Source of the DNA: Talinum fruticosum
Taxonomy: Eukaryota; Streptophyta; Magnoliopsida; Caryophyllales; Talinaceae
Length of the DNA stretch: 64,000 bases
Assembly: GCA_021018815.1 (NCBI GenBank)
Contig: JAITYX010000022.1
Coordinates: forward strand, 3,162,001-3,226,000
Direction: 5' to 3'
The position numbers and the translations under genes were made by a program. The notes under the pieces were generated by a model. That model had not been told where the DNA came from and did no database searches. It saw nothing but the letters and a program-made list of their open reading frames with translations. Positions 11,025-23,756 of the stretch are shown here, piece by piece. The stretch's first letter is position 1; every line of letters begins with the position of its first letter.

Positions 11025-12972
11025 ATTAGCGTCATTTCTTTGAGAGAAAAAAACCCCTTTATTTTTTTCTATTTTCCACTGTAAAAAAATTCCCACTTGG
11101 TTAACCAAAAATACAAAAAACAGAAGGTTCTGTTCTTTTTTTCACTGCTAGCAATAGAAAAAAATATAGAATAATTAATCTTAAAAAGAAAAAAATCATC
11201 CGTAATCAAATTTCATTATTTTTTTTGAAGTAAAATATTTTGGAACATCATAAAAAAAAAAAAAAGAATCCTAGGTTGGCATTGCTGAGATTTTGAGCAA
11301 ACCCAATCAATGAATGAATACAGAGCTTTAATTTCTCATAACATTTACTATACAAATTAAAAATACATGTAAATTGATTTTTAATTTATCCACAAATAAA
11401 TAAGTTATCAAAAGTAATAAAATTATTATTTTAAAAAAAAAAGAATGGAAAGAGAAAGTGGATTGAAAAGATACCTTTTTTTCCCACCTTAACAAATTAG
11501 GATAATAATAAAATTAAAATTAATAATAAAATTTGTGAATATTATGAGATGACCCTTTTACTTTGACCCATTAATGACCCGCTGGTCGACCCTTTAATGG
11601 TCCATCTTCACATGACCCTAAATCAACCCGACCCTTTTATTACTAAATTTGGGCTTTGATCCTTTCTTTTGGCCAAGCCCTGCTGGCCCAATGGATACCC
11701 GCCCATTGGTCAGCCCTAATGTTGACTTAAATTGTTGATTAATCATCAGAGATGGTTTTTCAACTCCGCTTATGAAACGAAACATTTTCTACGTAAGACT
11801 TGTCTATATATAGAGTGCCATCATATATGCTCTACCTGAGACTTATCTTTTTAGTTGCTATTGTATTTATACCCAATAGATGTTTTCTATTGCAAATCCA
11901 TATATGATAGATATGTTCTTATGTCTCAAAAATCTGATAATTAGGTGCTGATAATGAGTTGCTATCATGGTGTTAGACTTACTTTACGGGCACAACTGCG
12001 ATTTCAGTAATGCAAAGGATAATTCGGGATTGTCAATTCACATTAGTCTAGGGTTCAACCACTATTCCATTTTGTGCACGACATAAATACTATACTCAAA
12101 ATCATCGATAAATATGTACTAATGAACATAAGTAAATAATGAATCAAGTTGAAATAAACAAGAGAGCAACAATAAACAAAGCAAAAATATAATGAATAAC
12201 TAAAGCTTCTTTGGTCTTACCAACTGATATTAGTAGGCCTCAAAACAAAATCTCCAACAATACAACTTTCAAGTAGATCTTAATCAAACAAGAATGACAG
12301 ACACCCATGAATATATGTTGACGTATCAGGAAGCACATAATATGAAACCCAGAAGAGGTTCATGTTCAGAGGTTTCGTAAATAAATGTTCAAGTATCACT
12401 AAGCATAGCATAAAATCATATGCGCCAACGAAATGGTCAAGTGAGCTGCGCAGAAAAGCAAATTAATCAAATTATCAAAGAAAAAGATAAGAAATCCTGT
12501 TGAAATGATTAACTAAGCACAAGGAGCAGGAACAAAGCCCAAGGAATCTCCGCCACAAGCAAACCAATCAAAGACCATTGATATCATATCAGATGAATTC
12601 ATAAGGAAAATCAGAGCAAAACAGTGACAAATTTGACTCCCACTTCCCAACCAGATACAATCTTTCCCACGAATGGCAACTAGCAGTATGAAAAACCCAG
12701 CCAACAATCCTAATCAAGAGTCTAGGACACACTCAAATAGTCAATCAAGCCAAATTGACAAATATAACAGATATATTATATCAAAATGACAAAAGAAAAT
12801 CCTTAACAAGAAGCTATTTGCTACCCACAACCCTTTAGAAAAAACAAATGGTACAGAATAAGAATAAAGCAAATTATAGAAAATATTCAAATCAATTAAT
12901 TTCAAATTTTAAATGAGTAGAAGACACACATCATACCAAAAAAGATGCACATCAAATCTTACATGCACATAA
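11025..12972. other. AT-rich non-coding DNA between hAT ends and exon-like unit
   Basis: Apart from the hAT remnant ending at 11718, I see no recognisable gene. Read on the minus strand, 12200-12970 looks like intron or 3' sequence of the unit described at 12973-13645. Confidence 0.35.
11545..11718. mobile_element. Right-end remnant of a related hAT-type element
   Basis: Ends GGTCAGCCCTA, whose reverse complement TAGGGCTGACC resembles the left terminus at 9902. Upstream it contains GACCC/GGGTC-rich subterminal sequence. No matching left end of its own is visible in 11025-11545. Confidence 0.5.
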
Positions 12973-13645
12973 TCATAGCTGCCCATGGGTTGTGTCACTA
13001 CATAAGTCAACATCAACTGGGCCAAAAACTCCTTTTTGTGGATACATGTATTCTTCCAAAATCTTAATCTCAGTATCATTATCTCTTTTCTCGGTGAACT
13101 GGGAGAAACGAAAAAAAAACACAATGAAAAAAAGGAACAAGACTGTATAATCATGCCCATTGGTTGTGTCATGTATTAGTCAACATCAAAACAGAGGGAG
13201 AAAAGTAAGTCATACCTCGCATGTTATCCAAAGCCGTATCGAAATTTTTTTAAAAAAACTACATTCACATATACATATTCTTTGAAAATCTTTATCTCAG
13301 TCTCATTCTTCCTCTTCTCAGTGAAACTGAAGTGAAGTAACTGAGCACCACTAGTAAAATTTATCAAATTAACACATCCCACTTCTATACATCGACAAAA
13401 AAGAATTGAGGAGAAAAAAGTGGAATGAAATAGAACAGAAACTACCTCTGTTTCGACATAGAAGTTGAGAGCAACGAGGCTTCTTCATAAATCTCACTAT
13501 AAACCATCAAATCGATCAAGGACAAATTACGAAAGAGCACAACGAAATTTATTAGTGAAAAGGAAAGGATTAGGGTTTTAGAAATTGAAAATATTAGGGT
13601 TTTGGAAGGTTTGAATTGGCGTCTACGTTCGCTCCATCGTGGCAA
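12973..13645 (-). other. Unidentified exon-like, partly duplicated minus-strand unit
   Basis: On the minus strand, a leader with two AAACCCTAA-type motifs (13600-13560) precedes a short open frame ending MSKQR and an AG/GTAGTTTC donor-like site near 13442. Two similar acceptor-preceded segments follow: one near 13322, and one starting at 13098 after a TTTCGTTTCTCCCAG tract. Both encode an 'FTEKR(K/D)N(E/D)TEIKI' peptide. The second copy is open for 42 codons to a TGA at 12973-12975. I do not recognise the protein. It could be a gene fragment with a duplicated exon, or cargo of an element. Confidence 0.3.
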
Positions 13646-14162
13646 TCGTTCTCTGATCTCACCTACATATCCTCGGTCTCCATGCTTGGATCACTTACAA
13701 CCTAACTTTTGCCTCCATGAATTGGATGAAATAAAACTAGTTTCACTTTAATCTCAGATTTAATCACCAAATCCAAGATTGAAATGAAATGAATTCGATT
13801 CACATCCTTGAAATAAGAAACTCGGCTGCGAATCCCTCGATCAGAGATAAAATCAATTGCAGAAGCCTAAAAGAAACAAAGAGGCTATCAAATCGGATGA
13901 TTAGACGTAAAAGAGAGAGATTAAACAGTATTTATAGGCATTGATGCAATTAAAAGAAAGAGATACAGACTCGGCTCTCTACACGGAAGACTCGGAATCA
14001 GACTAAGCCCAAAGTTATTCAAATCTGGGTTCCGAAAAACCTTCTTCCTCAGAAAAGGACCACAGTAAAGAATGTTACTGGGTTCGTTAGAGGAAGTGAG
14101 AAATGTTAGATTGTCTCTGTTTTGCAGGTTACTCGAAGAGATCAAAAGGACGATTATTTTCC

Positions 14163-14170
14163 TATAAATA
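14163..14170 (+). promoter_or_regulatory. TATA-like box upstream of the env-like ORF
   Basis: CCTATAAATAGCG lies about 265 bp before the ATG at 14430 and is followed by a CT-rich leader, as at plant transcription starts. It may be an internal promoter, or part of a flanking element fused here. Confidence 0.4.
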
Positions 14171-14429
14171 GCGCCTACTCTCCTTCATTTCTTTACTTTA
14201 CCACTCGCGCAATATTTCTACTCTCTCTCTCTCAAACTCAAATCTTCGTGAACAAGCTCTCTGTACAACAAGTGACTCCAAGTACTTTCAAGCTTCGTGA
14301 AGATCGTCTCAAGTAAGCTCAGCTGCTCTCAACTTGTTCTTCTACTCTTTTCTTTTTATCTTTCACGATTTTTGAGTTCTTTTCTTCTACCCTCTCTCAA
14401 AGTTTCACTACTCTCATTTCTCATCCAAA

Positions 14430-16059
14430 ATGCCGAAAAGAGGTTCTCATCCTGACTTTTTTAGCTCTGCCACAAAGAAACCCCGAACAAAAAGCCAAGA
14501 AGGCCCCTTCAATTCTAAACCTATTGTCACCCAGCATCTTGCGCATGATGATAAGTTCTTCCCAACCACTAAATTTTCGTGGTTGTCTCACATACAAACA
14601 ATTGGGGTTTACAACTTTCTGTGTTTCAGCGAGTTCATCTATCCTGAACTCGTGTCTGAGTTTTACACTCATCTCCCCAGCTCTGAAGGTGTCCTAACCT
14701 CCAGGGTTCGAACATCACAATTCGTATAAACACTTCCCTTCTGCATCGTCTGTTTAAAGTTTCCTCCCTCTTCTTAATCAGCAATCCCATTCCTTTCACT
14801 GAAGTCGCTGACGACTTCTATGAAAAGTATGCAAAAGAATTCCCTGGGTCACGCAAAAATTTTCTCCGTGACTCAGCTGAGGTCGAAGCACGTCTTCGTG
14901 CTTCCTGCTGATGAGAACCTTCTTCTCTCAACACTCCAAGCAAAGAGAATCCCAACTCTAAACACCTCAAAGCTCTCTTTGACATTCTTGAGGGCTACGA
15001 AGTAGACCTCTTTCCTTCCATCATTGAGCAAATGGCAGCTGTGCCAACTCAACTCCAAAATAAGAAGAACACCCCTCTCCCTTTCGGTGCTCTTCTTATC
15101 TTTGTATTTAAACAATTCAAAGTTCCTCTTCCCTCAGATTTGACCGCAGTTTCGAGGCTGCCATAGTTGTAGGCAAAAAGGAACTTCAGGGGTACGGATA
15201 CCAGAAACCGAACCTGGTGTCCGGGTTCACAGCTTAGAGTTGAGGCCACCTTCTCCGCCTCGGACTCGGAAAGAAGGCCCCATTTCTCTTCCTGCCCCAC
15301 CTGGTGGTGCTTCCACCTCAGGTGCTTCTAGGTCTCTCTCTTCTATTTTGTCCTCCGTCTTCATGGACAAAATTAGTTCTGTGTCCTTGGAATTCAAGGA
15401 CATACTCCGGTCACTTAAGAGTGTTTATCGGTCTATGACCATCAACCAAAAAACAGCCCAGTCTCAAATCCGAGAGCAGCAAAACTCGCTTATTGAGATG
15501 AAGGCTCTGGTGAAGGAGCAGAAGGAACCGATAGAGCTCCTCCAGGAGAGACAGTCCAAGGCAGCTCAGGACCAAGGCAACTCCGACACATCCGAAGAGT
15601 CCTCGAGCCCTGCCAAGTCCTTCTCGGACGAGAGGAGAGGAGGCAGAAGAAGATCAAGAAGAAGCAAAAGAGCCGGCGGCTGATACAGCTCTTTCGAGCC
15701 TAGCGAGCCTGAAGGCCAGGGAAACCAACAAGGACAAGGAGGCACAACTGAGGGTCCAAGTGCTCCTAAAGCCCAACCTGAACTGTTCAGCTCGGACAGC
15801 GAGTCCGAGTGGGTCGAAGACCTTGCTGATCCAGGACAACCAGCAGCGGGTCAACTCTGAGCACACCCCCTCATCTCCTCAGCTCCAAGAGGACGAACCT
15901 CTAGATCCCCTCGTTCTGGGTCAACCACTCGGAACCGAGCCGTTGCCAGAGATTCCGGTACTTCCTCCGCCACGCTCAAGCACATCGTCAAGATCCTATC
16001 AGCGCCGGCGCACCAGTCGTCCTTCCTCCTCAACTCGGACAAATCCATCCCCTCCTTAA
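14430..16059 (+). pseudogene. Env-like / 'putative plant transposon protein' ORF, frameshifted
   Basis: From ATG 14430 the sequence reads as a retrotransposon-associated protein of about 540 residues broken into at least five frame segments. Segment 1 (14430-14729) has a basic N-terminus (MPKRGSHPDFFSSATKKPR) and 'YPELVSEFY'. Segment 2 continues in another frame to two stops near 14908. Segment 3 (about 14947-15166) has 'LPFGALLIFVFKQFKVPL', typical of the plant transposon protein domain PF20167. Segment 4 (15240-15683) is Gln/Glu/Lys-rich with coiled-coil character and an Arg-rich end. Segment 5 ends in Ser/Pro/Arg-rich sequence at 16059. Its place just before polypurine tracts and an LTR fits the third ORF ('envelope-like') of Sireviruses; function is unproven and this copy is dead. 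Confidence 0.65.
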
Positions 16060-16486
16060 TTTCTTAGTCTTTTCTTTACAGTTTTTTCGTTTCGTCCAGA
16101 CATCAAATACGTACTACTTGTTGTATTCTTCCCATTTTTTTTGTTTTTGTTGAAAGGCAAGGGGAGGATATAGATAAAAAAATTTGTCGTCTTATCTAGG
16201 GGAGACTCTCTCTCTCACTCTTTGTACATATTATCTTTTTCTTCAATGAAGTAATGCATTTCCTTCCAATTCTCTGAGTTTAATGTTTAATGCAAGCATG
16301 TATGAGTTTCCATCAAATATGTTCTCTTGCTTAGCATTTGATATTTGATGAGTATCTATTTTTATACTCTAAATACGATAGTATGCTTTAATTGTCTTAT
16401 TCTCTGCGCAAATATGCAAAAACAAATCTATATCACTAACAAAGTTTCTGTCTAAGTATGGAATGCCTTTCATCAAAAGGGGAGAT

Positions 16487-18088
16487 TGAAGACTCGGACT
16501 TTACTCCGCACATTTCTGAGTTCTATCAAGGGAATCAGGTATAAGACTTTCTCACTTATAGAGTTTTGATTTCAAGTCATTCCCTGTGCCTTAGAAGCTT
16601 TTCTAAGTGATATAGTATTTCCTCTAAGTGATATAGCAATTATCTCATGTATTTATGCATGACTCTGTCCGACTCGGAAAGCATATCCGTACTCATTATT
16701 GTACACTCAGTTCTGAGTCTCTCATCACTTAGAATTATCGCATGTTCAAATGATTAGTATTCGCATAGCCGCACTCAGGTCCGGCTTCATATTACAGGAC
16801 TTATTCTCGTTAGAGTCGGCGATTCTAGTCCGAACCTTGCTTAATCTCGATTAAGTTTGTTCACTCGATATTCTTTGTTTAACTTGATCCTTGTTTAGAC
16901 TAACTCGGATGAAATTTTGAGTATCATGGATATTAGACTCAGAAAATTTCATTCCTTTTCCGACTCGGATAATTAACCACTTAATTATCTTAATCATATT
17001 ATTATCTCGTGTCTAATCTTGGACCAAAGTATTTTATACTTTGAGAACCAAATTGATTTACTTTTGTAGGTGATTCAAACGAGGCTATCCTATATTTGAA
17101 ATACAAAAGTAACCGGCTTCAAAACGTCAAATCACCAGCAGACAAGGCTTTTTCCACCTCGACCTAGCCTCGGACACCGTGTCGGGGTTGTCTGTTTCCG
17201 AAATAGAAATCTGCAACACTAACTCAACGGTGGTTTCCACCTTACTTTCGAAGACACCGCCAGTGGTTTTAGGCACTTCCAAGAAAGTCAAGAGCCGTTG
17301 TTTAACGTTCACATATCAACGGATATTTTCTGAGTGACTCGAAAATCCTACACAACGGTCATAAAGGAACTTTCGGTCGGAAGATGGACACAACGGCTAA
17401 GCTGCTTGGTCATCTATAAAAGAAAGCCAACTCTCAAGACTTGAAGATTGCCGAACTTATTGTTAATACACATTCTTAATCAAAAGTCTTTGTATTCATT
17501 CTCAATCTTCTACTTACAACTCCCACTCTGCAATTAACTATATTCTAAGTTGTAAGGTCTTGTACTCAGTTGCAAACACTTTCTTTCTTACTCTCTAAGT
17601 AAGGTCCCTTGGCTGAGCTGTAAGGGTTAACTCAGCTCAATTGTCCCTAACTGTAAGGGTTATCTCGGTTAGGAAGTACTAGATCAGATAAGGGAATTTC
17701 TGAGTCTAGGAAACTTGTAAAGAGCTGTCTAAGGGAGCAACTCAGGGTTCGGTCAGTCTATTGTATTTTGTGGACTCAAAATAGTGGATTTGACTTCGTG
17801 CTTAGATTAGCACGGTCCGTGGTTTTCTGCCCCAGGAGGGTTTCCACGTACTTTCGTGTCTTCACTTTATGAGTACATTCTAGACTCGGACATGACTCAA
17901 AGTTTCAGTTTAATCTGCTTCTTTATTCTTCACTCGTATTTTGAGTTCATATTTTTCTGACCCCAATATAGACTCGGAATCTGCTTCGTCCGTACCTTGT
18001 TCAAAAGAGTTTGATTTTCAGAAAAATCTTCCACCACCCTATTCACCCCCTTCTAGGGTGACTTCGTCTTTCCCTGAGCAAACCTTCA
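16487..18088 (+). repeat. Sirevirus-type 3' LTR (about 1.6 kb)
   Basis: Starts TGAAG immediately after AAAAGGGGAGAT and ends CTTCA, giving a 5-bp inverted terminus with TG...CA. A TATA box (CTATAAAAG, near 17414) sits in the expected U3 position. The word ACTCGGA recurs many times inside. The expected right target duplication is CCATG; no left partner is identifiable. Confidence 0.6.
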
Positions 18089-21000
18089 CCATGATTGCTT
18101 GATCCATTAGTGATAGAAATAATTCATGAAAAGTATAAAATTTAGATGAAAAATAGCCCTCAATTATAGCTATTGCAAATATCTTGTGTCTAGTGATGCA
18201 TTTGAATCAAAAGGTTTAAATATTTAGAAGTATTTCAACCATTGTTTATATAAATCCCTCATCCCTCCACCGACAATTAAGCATATTTTCTTTTTCCCAC
18301 TATGGCTTAGTCAAAGGTAATTTGCTTATATACATATGATCAAATATTAAAATGTTAAACTAATATAGCACATCTTAAACAACAATAAACTTCGCAACCG
18401 TTGCATCTCGAAAAATACATGAAAAAAAAAACGAACATTATGAGAATTCAAGTGCATTCACTGCATGTTATACACCTTTGTCCTTCCAAACAAAGAGGAT
18501 TCGAAAGAAAGGATAATACAGATATAGAAGCAAAGATCTTATGATTTCATATACTTGAAGAGGGAGGAGAACATATACAACATATAGATGCAAAAAGAGG
18601 AAGAAATCATTCACATAGTGAGGCTAAAACCACTCAAGCAGCTGGAAAACTTGAAAATGATGGTTCCTATCGTGCACTACTGCAGGGAGGATTCAGATGC
18701 AAAAGAGGCAGAAACCACTCACATAGTGAGGCAAAAACCACTCAAGCAGTTGGAAAACTTGAAAATGATGGTTCTTATCGTGCACTACTGCAGGAGGGAT
18801 TCAGGATGTTCACAAATAAAGGGAGAGGGGGGTGACATGATATATTATCAAAAAAACTTGCCAATTAACCTCTCCTAAGTTAGAAAACTCGAAAAAAACA
18901 TGGTATGAATACAAAGTAACATGAAGTCAAAATTCACCAGTAAGATGGGAAAAAACATGGTATGAATACATTATCAAAGATGCCTGTGAGTCTTTAAATT
19001 GGGAAGCTTAGAAATAAGGATTCTTGCCAACACCAAACTATATGTAGATACTTACATTTAAGATGCACAAGCAAAACCTACTAAAATTCCACCACTGAGC
19101 CACAACTAAAGAAATGCACATCAATTGAATCCATTATTGAAGCAAATATTAATGCTAACACACACATAAAATTAACTTGAGAGATAAGTACATAACTAGC
19201 ATATATGGATTTGCAACCGAAAACAAACTCACAAATTATTATGATCAAACCTGATCAACTTCCTACATTAGGTGCCTATTGTTCCATGCCATCAAAATCG
19301 AAACTGAATTAATGGTAACACCTACAAAGTGACATAACAGATAAGGATTCCATGGATGAAAACGAGCATACGTTGCATATACATGTAATGGCAATTGAAA
19401 AAGAGAGGTCTCAGGTAGAGCAAACCAAATATAAATAATACATTATAGATGATCAACAGATTAATATCCATGCTTCTGATGCCCAAGACAAGTCGGGTAT
19501 GATAGAAAGCTATGATTCCCAAACCCCCTATATATGAGGCATGAAAATGAACTGTTACTGCTTCCTATGTCTGTCAATTGCAACAAACTCAAAAGAGGTC
19601 CGAAAGAAGAAAACAACTACAAAGCAAGACAACAACTTCAGGCTCAGCTGTATTTTAACAAAATTTCAAATTGAATACCATAAATTAGAATATCAAAGGC
19701 TAAAACTCTACAGCAAGATGATATCAAAAAAACAGAATAAGGAAAATGTGCATACCATTGCCATTGTTATGGAGTGGGACAACCAGAATGCATCAGGTCC
19801 AATAGAAGAGCACCTCATGTCCTGCACAAAGATACCAAAACCAACGCCCATGGCACAAGTGCATAACACGCGTTGGTAGTAGAGAAGTAGTGAAAATATC
19901 AAGGGGAGGACAATACAAAAAGACAGATACAACATTATCATCATGGGTGAATAAAAATTGGCTGCAACCTCAATATTGTGCATTCTTGGTTAGCACTCAA
20001 TCTAATGAATCATAACTTTTCTTCATTGGAAACTTATATAAACTATTCATTGGCTACGAGAGAATAAAATGTGTTGGCAAAGGACTAGGACACTACAATC
20101 CAGTCATCTACCATTGTATGTGTCTCTTTCTCTATGTAAATTGGCAAACATACAACCAAAAAGGAAAAGGTGGGAAAGCAGAAAATTGAATCTCACTGTC
20201 AATATGTCAACTCTTTATGCCCAACTCCAACTCCCTTTGTGCATCCAAGAATAAAAAGCAAAATCTAAGGATCAAGAAAGGAAGATCACTTAGAAAACTC
20301 TATAATTCACTATCCAAGGTTTTCAAGGGTGCGGGAGACAAAAAACAATAGTGAATGACAGCAAATTTATAAACCAGAACAACTCACATAGATCCAATTG
20401 AAAAAAAAAAAAACAAAACAAAACTGAGTTTTTAAAAGAATTATGGACTAAACATTTATCACTTGAATTTTTGATCTTTTAAACAACAAAATTTAGTGGT
20501 TGACCCTAATCTATAAGAACTACATTAACTAACAGCAAAACAAATAATCAATAAAGTAAAATGGACAAAAAGCTAACAAATATATTAAAATTTTGCAGCA
20601 ATCTAACAATTGTGCTCCTGTGAACTTTATTCTCTTTATGATTTCAGATAAAATTAAAAAAAAAAATCACTTTTAATGGAAGTAATGAATGCACCAACTA
20701 TATACTAAAATGGTTTGACCAGGTTGTCCATCAATGGCGACCTCACCTAATAATTAAGTTGGGCCAAAAATTATAAACCAGAATGTACTGGAGTAGTAAG
20801 AAAATGAAAGCCTCGAATATAATAGCTCAACACAAATCTAAGTAACCTACTCCAAAACTTCTAGCCTTTAATTACGATAAAAGCTCCTTTTAATATTTTA
20901 TAAATGAGTCGTCTTTATATTAAATATAAAAAGATAAATTAAATTTTAAGAAAATAGATCGAATATTTGAATAAGAATTTAGTAAAAAAAAAAAAGACAA

Positions 21001-22817
21001 TAAGAGACGTAATCTATCATATTGGCTTGAATAAGAAGTGTTCACCATGTTATATAAACAATATTCAATCAATAAAATTAATACATAAATAATGGGAATC
21101 ACTTAAATAAATGAAAAATTACACGTATGATATGAATACAAGTATCCAAAAAGGCTAGTTCAAAATTACCAATTTAAAAGAGAAAATTCGACTCTTTCCA
21201 TAGGTAGATTGTACCAAGCTAAAACCAACACAATAATTTAGAAAGAGAGGAGAGCTCTCATGAAACAACCATAAAAAAATAAAATAAAATAAAAACCAAG
21301 CAGAAGTTATTCATATTGGCTCAAAGTTCACTCTAATAAGCATATTAAATTATATTTGCTTAACATTTAATAAGGTGTATGAAAAAGTTCTTTCTACTTA
21401 TATATTACAATCTTTCAAATGCCCGAAATTTTAATGCTATATATAATGAGTGAGTAAGTATTTTAAATTATATTTTATTTAATAAGTGAGTATTGTATTT
21501 CATTTCAATCTTTCAATTTTTTGTATTTTATTGTTATATATATAAAATATTTATAAGCTGAAATATGATCTTTATTCATGAAAAGATTAATTATTACTAT
21601 AAAGATTCATTTGTGTAAGCTAAAATGTGTGTGTATTGTGTTAGGTTAATATTTCAAATTAATGAAGTATGCTCATAATTATTTTAACTTTTAGAATTTT
21701 AATAATACTTTGATTTTATTTTATTGAAAATAAAACAAAATCTATATTCATTTTTCATTTTTTCTTCACGACATGCATCACCAATTCCCCTGTTAATTCT
21801 CGTAACACTCCATCAATGGGGATCTAATCAACTAACCCTTCATTTTCTTATGTATAATATGAAGATAATTTTCTTGGTTACAAAAGGGGAGTAAAACTTT
21901 GCCATGGAAACAACCATCTTTAACCCCAAAATTAACTTATATATTCTTTTCCTTTCTGTATTTACTTATTACTAATATTATGATAAATTGAAATCAGATT
22001 ATGCAATTTCTTCATCTCTTTATTTCGAGTTATATATAATACCTAATTTCAGGTCGACCTATGTAAATTAATATGAACTTACGGTAAAGTTTGAGTATTT
22101 ATTATATTCTATTATTTAAAAATGAAAATCACCGATATCTACCCAACATTTCTACGAATAAATGTCGTTGACTTAGATAGTACGATCAAGCAGTTGAATT
22201 TGCAATTTTATCCTCACATACAAATATGTGCTAACTTAGTTTCGTTTAGAAAATCAACAACTACAAAGGCTACATATATTGAAGATAGTTTTATATTGAA
22301 GATAAAACCTATATTTTATCGGATAATGACAAACATTAAAGAAAAAAGGAAAAGAAAAGGGAGGAAATGCAGAAGACAACAAAATTTAGCTAAACAAAAA
22401 AAAATCAAATACGAGTAACATAATTTTTTAAATAAACTTTTTAAAATAATCTGTACGTAACACATGTTTAGAACTAGTTAGGTTTGATAAATGAGATAGT
22501 TCATATATCGATCTTGGTTTAGGTTGATTAAATAGTTACTGCCAACTTGTGCAATTGAAGATGTCATTAATTGAAGAATCAATTTAGACAAATCCTAGAC
22601 CATTAATGGTTCTTTTACGCATTTCAATAGAATTAAACACCAACAATTTATAGATAACGTTGTTGCTTCTCATTTCAACCACCGCATTCCACCTTGTAAG
22701 GTTTCGAGAAATGGAATTCGAGGGGTTTTAGAGTTCTATTTGTTTAGGCTAAGCCGTGGTGGGTCGGGTATCACCGACGAGCAGCCAATTTGAGCTAATT
22801 TATGGAAGAAGTAGCTC
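18089..22817. other. AT-rich stretch, no recognised gene
   Basis: About 4.7 kb without a recognisable protein. Read on the minus strand, 18400-20350 is T-rich and intron-like, and 19756-19821 is a 66-bp open segment with an acceptor (TTTGTGCAG) on one side and a donor (GTATGC) on the other. An in-frame 108-bp duplication lies at 18588-18803. 20400-22750 is low-complexity AT-rich DNA. Confidence 0.4.
18588..18803 (+). repeat. Tandem duplication, 108-bp period
   Basis: Two copies of a 108-bp unit (CACTCAAGCAG at 18631 and 18739). Because 108 is divisible by three, a 96-codon open frame (18588-18878) contains a 36-residue repeat including 'KPLKQLENLKMMV'. No family is recognised and coding status is doubtful. 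Confidence 0.7.
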
Positions 22818-23093
22818 TAGGGATGACAACGAGATGAGGATTCCCCGACCTGAGGTAGGGAAAATCCCCAACCCAAAACGAGGAACGGGGCAAGGACGGG
22901 GACAAAAATCCCTCTCCGAGTGGGGACGGGAACAGGGGAGAGTCTTGTCCTCGTTCCCCGCCCCACTCTCCATTTTTCTTCACATATTGTTTTTAACTGG
23001 GAGGGACACTTTTAGAATTTTACCATTTTCTAACCTTAGGTATAAAATAATTCCACTCACTCCTCACTCATCCCTCCAGTCATTTCCTCACCC

Positions 23094-23125
<32 letters not shown>

Positions 23126-23574
23126 AGAAGAAAAACCACGGTCAATATCTTTGATTCATAGATCTACACTCATCAGAGATTGTGTTATTTGTTGCCTCTC
23201 CCTCATCATCACAATTGCAAGTATCACCACTTGCACCACTGTTCACCACCAAGGATGGGGTCGCATCCCGCTTGCATCATATCCTGGTTTTTTGAATTTT
23301 TTCCCAAGTTTTGCAAATCAAATTTTGTTGTATATTTTTTTGAACGAATTGAACGTCAAAAGTTTAATTTCATTAAGGATTGTAAGATTTGTTTAATTTT
23401 GTTTATTTTAACTTATGGAAATTTAAACTTGCTTCAAGCTTTGTTAACGGGGATCCATGACAGTGATCGGGAGAAGCTTTTCCCCTTGAAGCGTGGAGGG
23501 GGTTTGGACAGCGGGAATTGGGATGGGGACGAGGAGGGCACCGCCAGCCCCGACCCGTCCCCATGCCATTCCTA
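22818..23574. mobile_element. hAT-type MITE, GC-rich termini (757 bp)
   Basis: Left end TAGGGATGACAACGAGATG and right end ATGCCATTCCTA (reverse complement TAGGAATGGCAT) form imperfect TIRs extended by G-rich (left) and C-rich (right) blocks. The interior has a CT-rich tract with a (CT)n run (23093-23119), a short CATCACCAC-rich segment and a T-rich tail. The flanks AGTAGCTC/ATTGCTCA are only partly similar, so the 8-bp duplication is decayed. Same family as 51477-52330. Confidence 0.7.
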
Positions 23575-23665
23575 ATTGCTCATCACACTCGTAAGGTTGA
23601 TAATAAATTTGCAATGAAGTTCTAAACATATATATGTTAGATGTGTATGGATCTCATTTTTATAA

Positions 23666-23756
23666 ATCCATAACTTTTTGATTGATTTTGTGTCTAATAA
23701 ACTCTTAGACATGAGTAATGAGATCCATAACTTTTAGATAGATTTTGTGTTCAATA
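23666..23756. repeat. 57-bp tandem duplication
   Basis: ATCCATAACTTTT(T)GAT-GATTTTGTGT begins at 23666 and again at 23723. The second copy is interrupted at 23757 and seems to resume after 23960 (TCTTATAAACTCTTGACAT against TCTAATAAACTCTTAGACAT). Confidence 0.6.

Larger units (their letters stand above)
14146..18088 (+). mobile_element. Sirevirus-like copia element, 3' part
   Basis: Contains the decayed env-like ORF, two purine-rich tracts (near 16155-16170 and 16475-16484) and a 1.6-kb LTR. More than one polypurine tract, the CATCAAAAGGGGAGATTG junction and an LTR end with ATTCACCCCCTTCTAGGG are traits of plant SIRE/Maximus copia elements. Gag, protease, integrase and RT are missing; the left boundary is uncertain. 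Confidence 0.6.

Noticed and set aside
16475..16486. LTR starting exactly at a TTG one base earlier
   Set aside because: TG...CA convention and the TGAAG/CTTCA inverted ends favour 16487.
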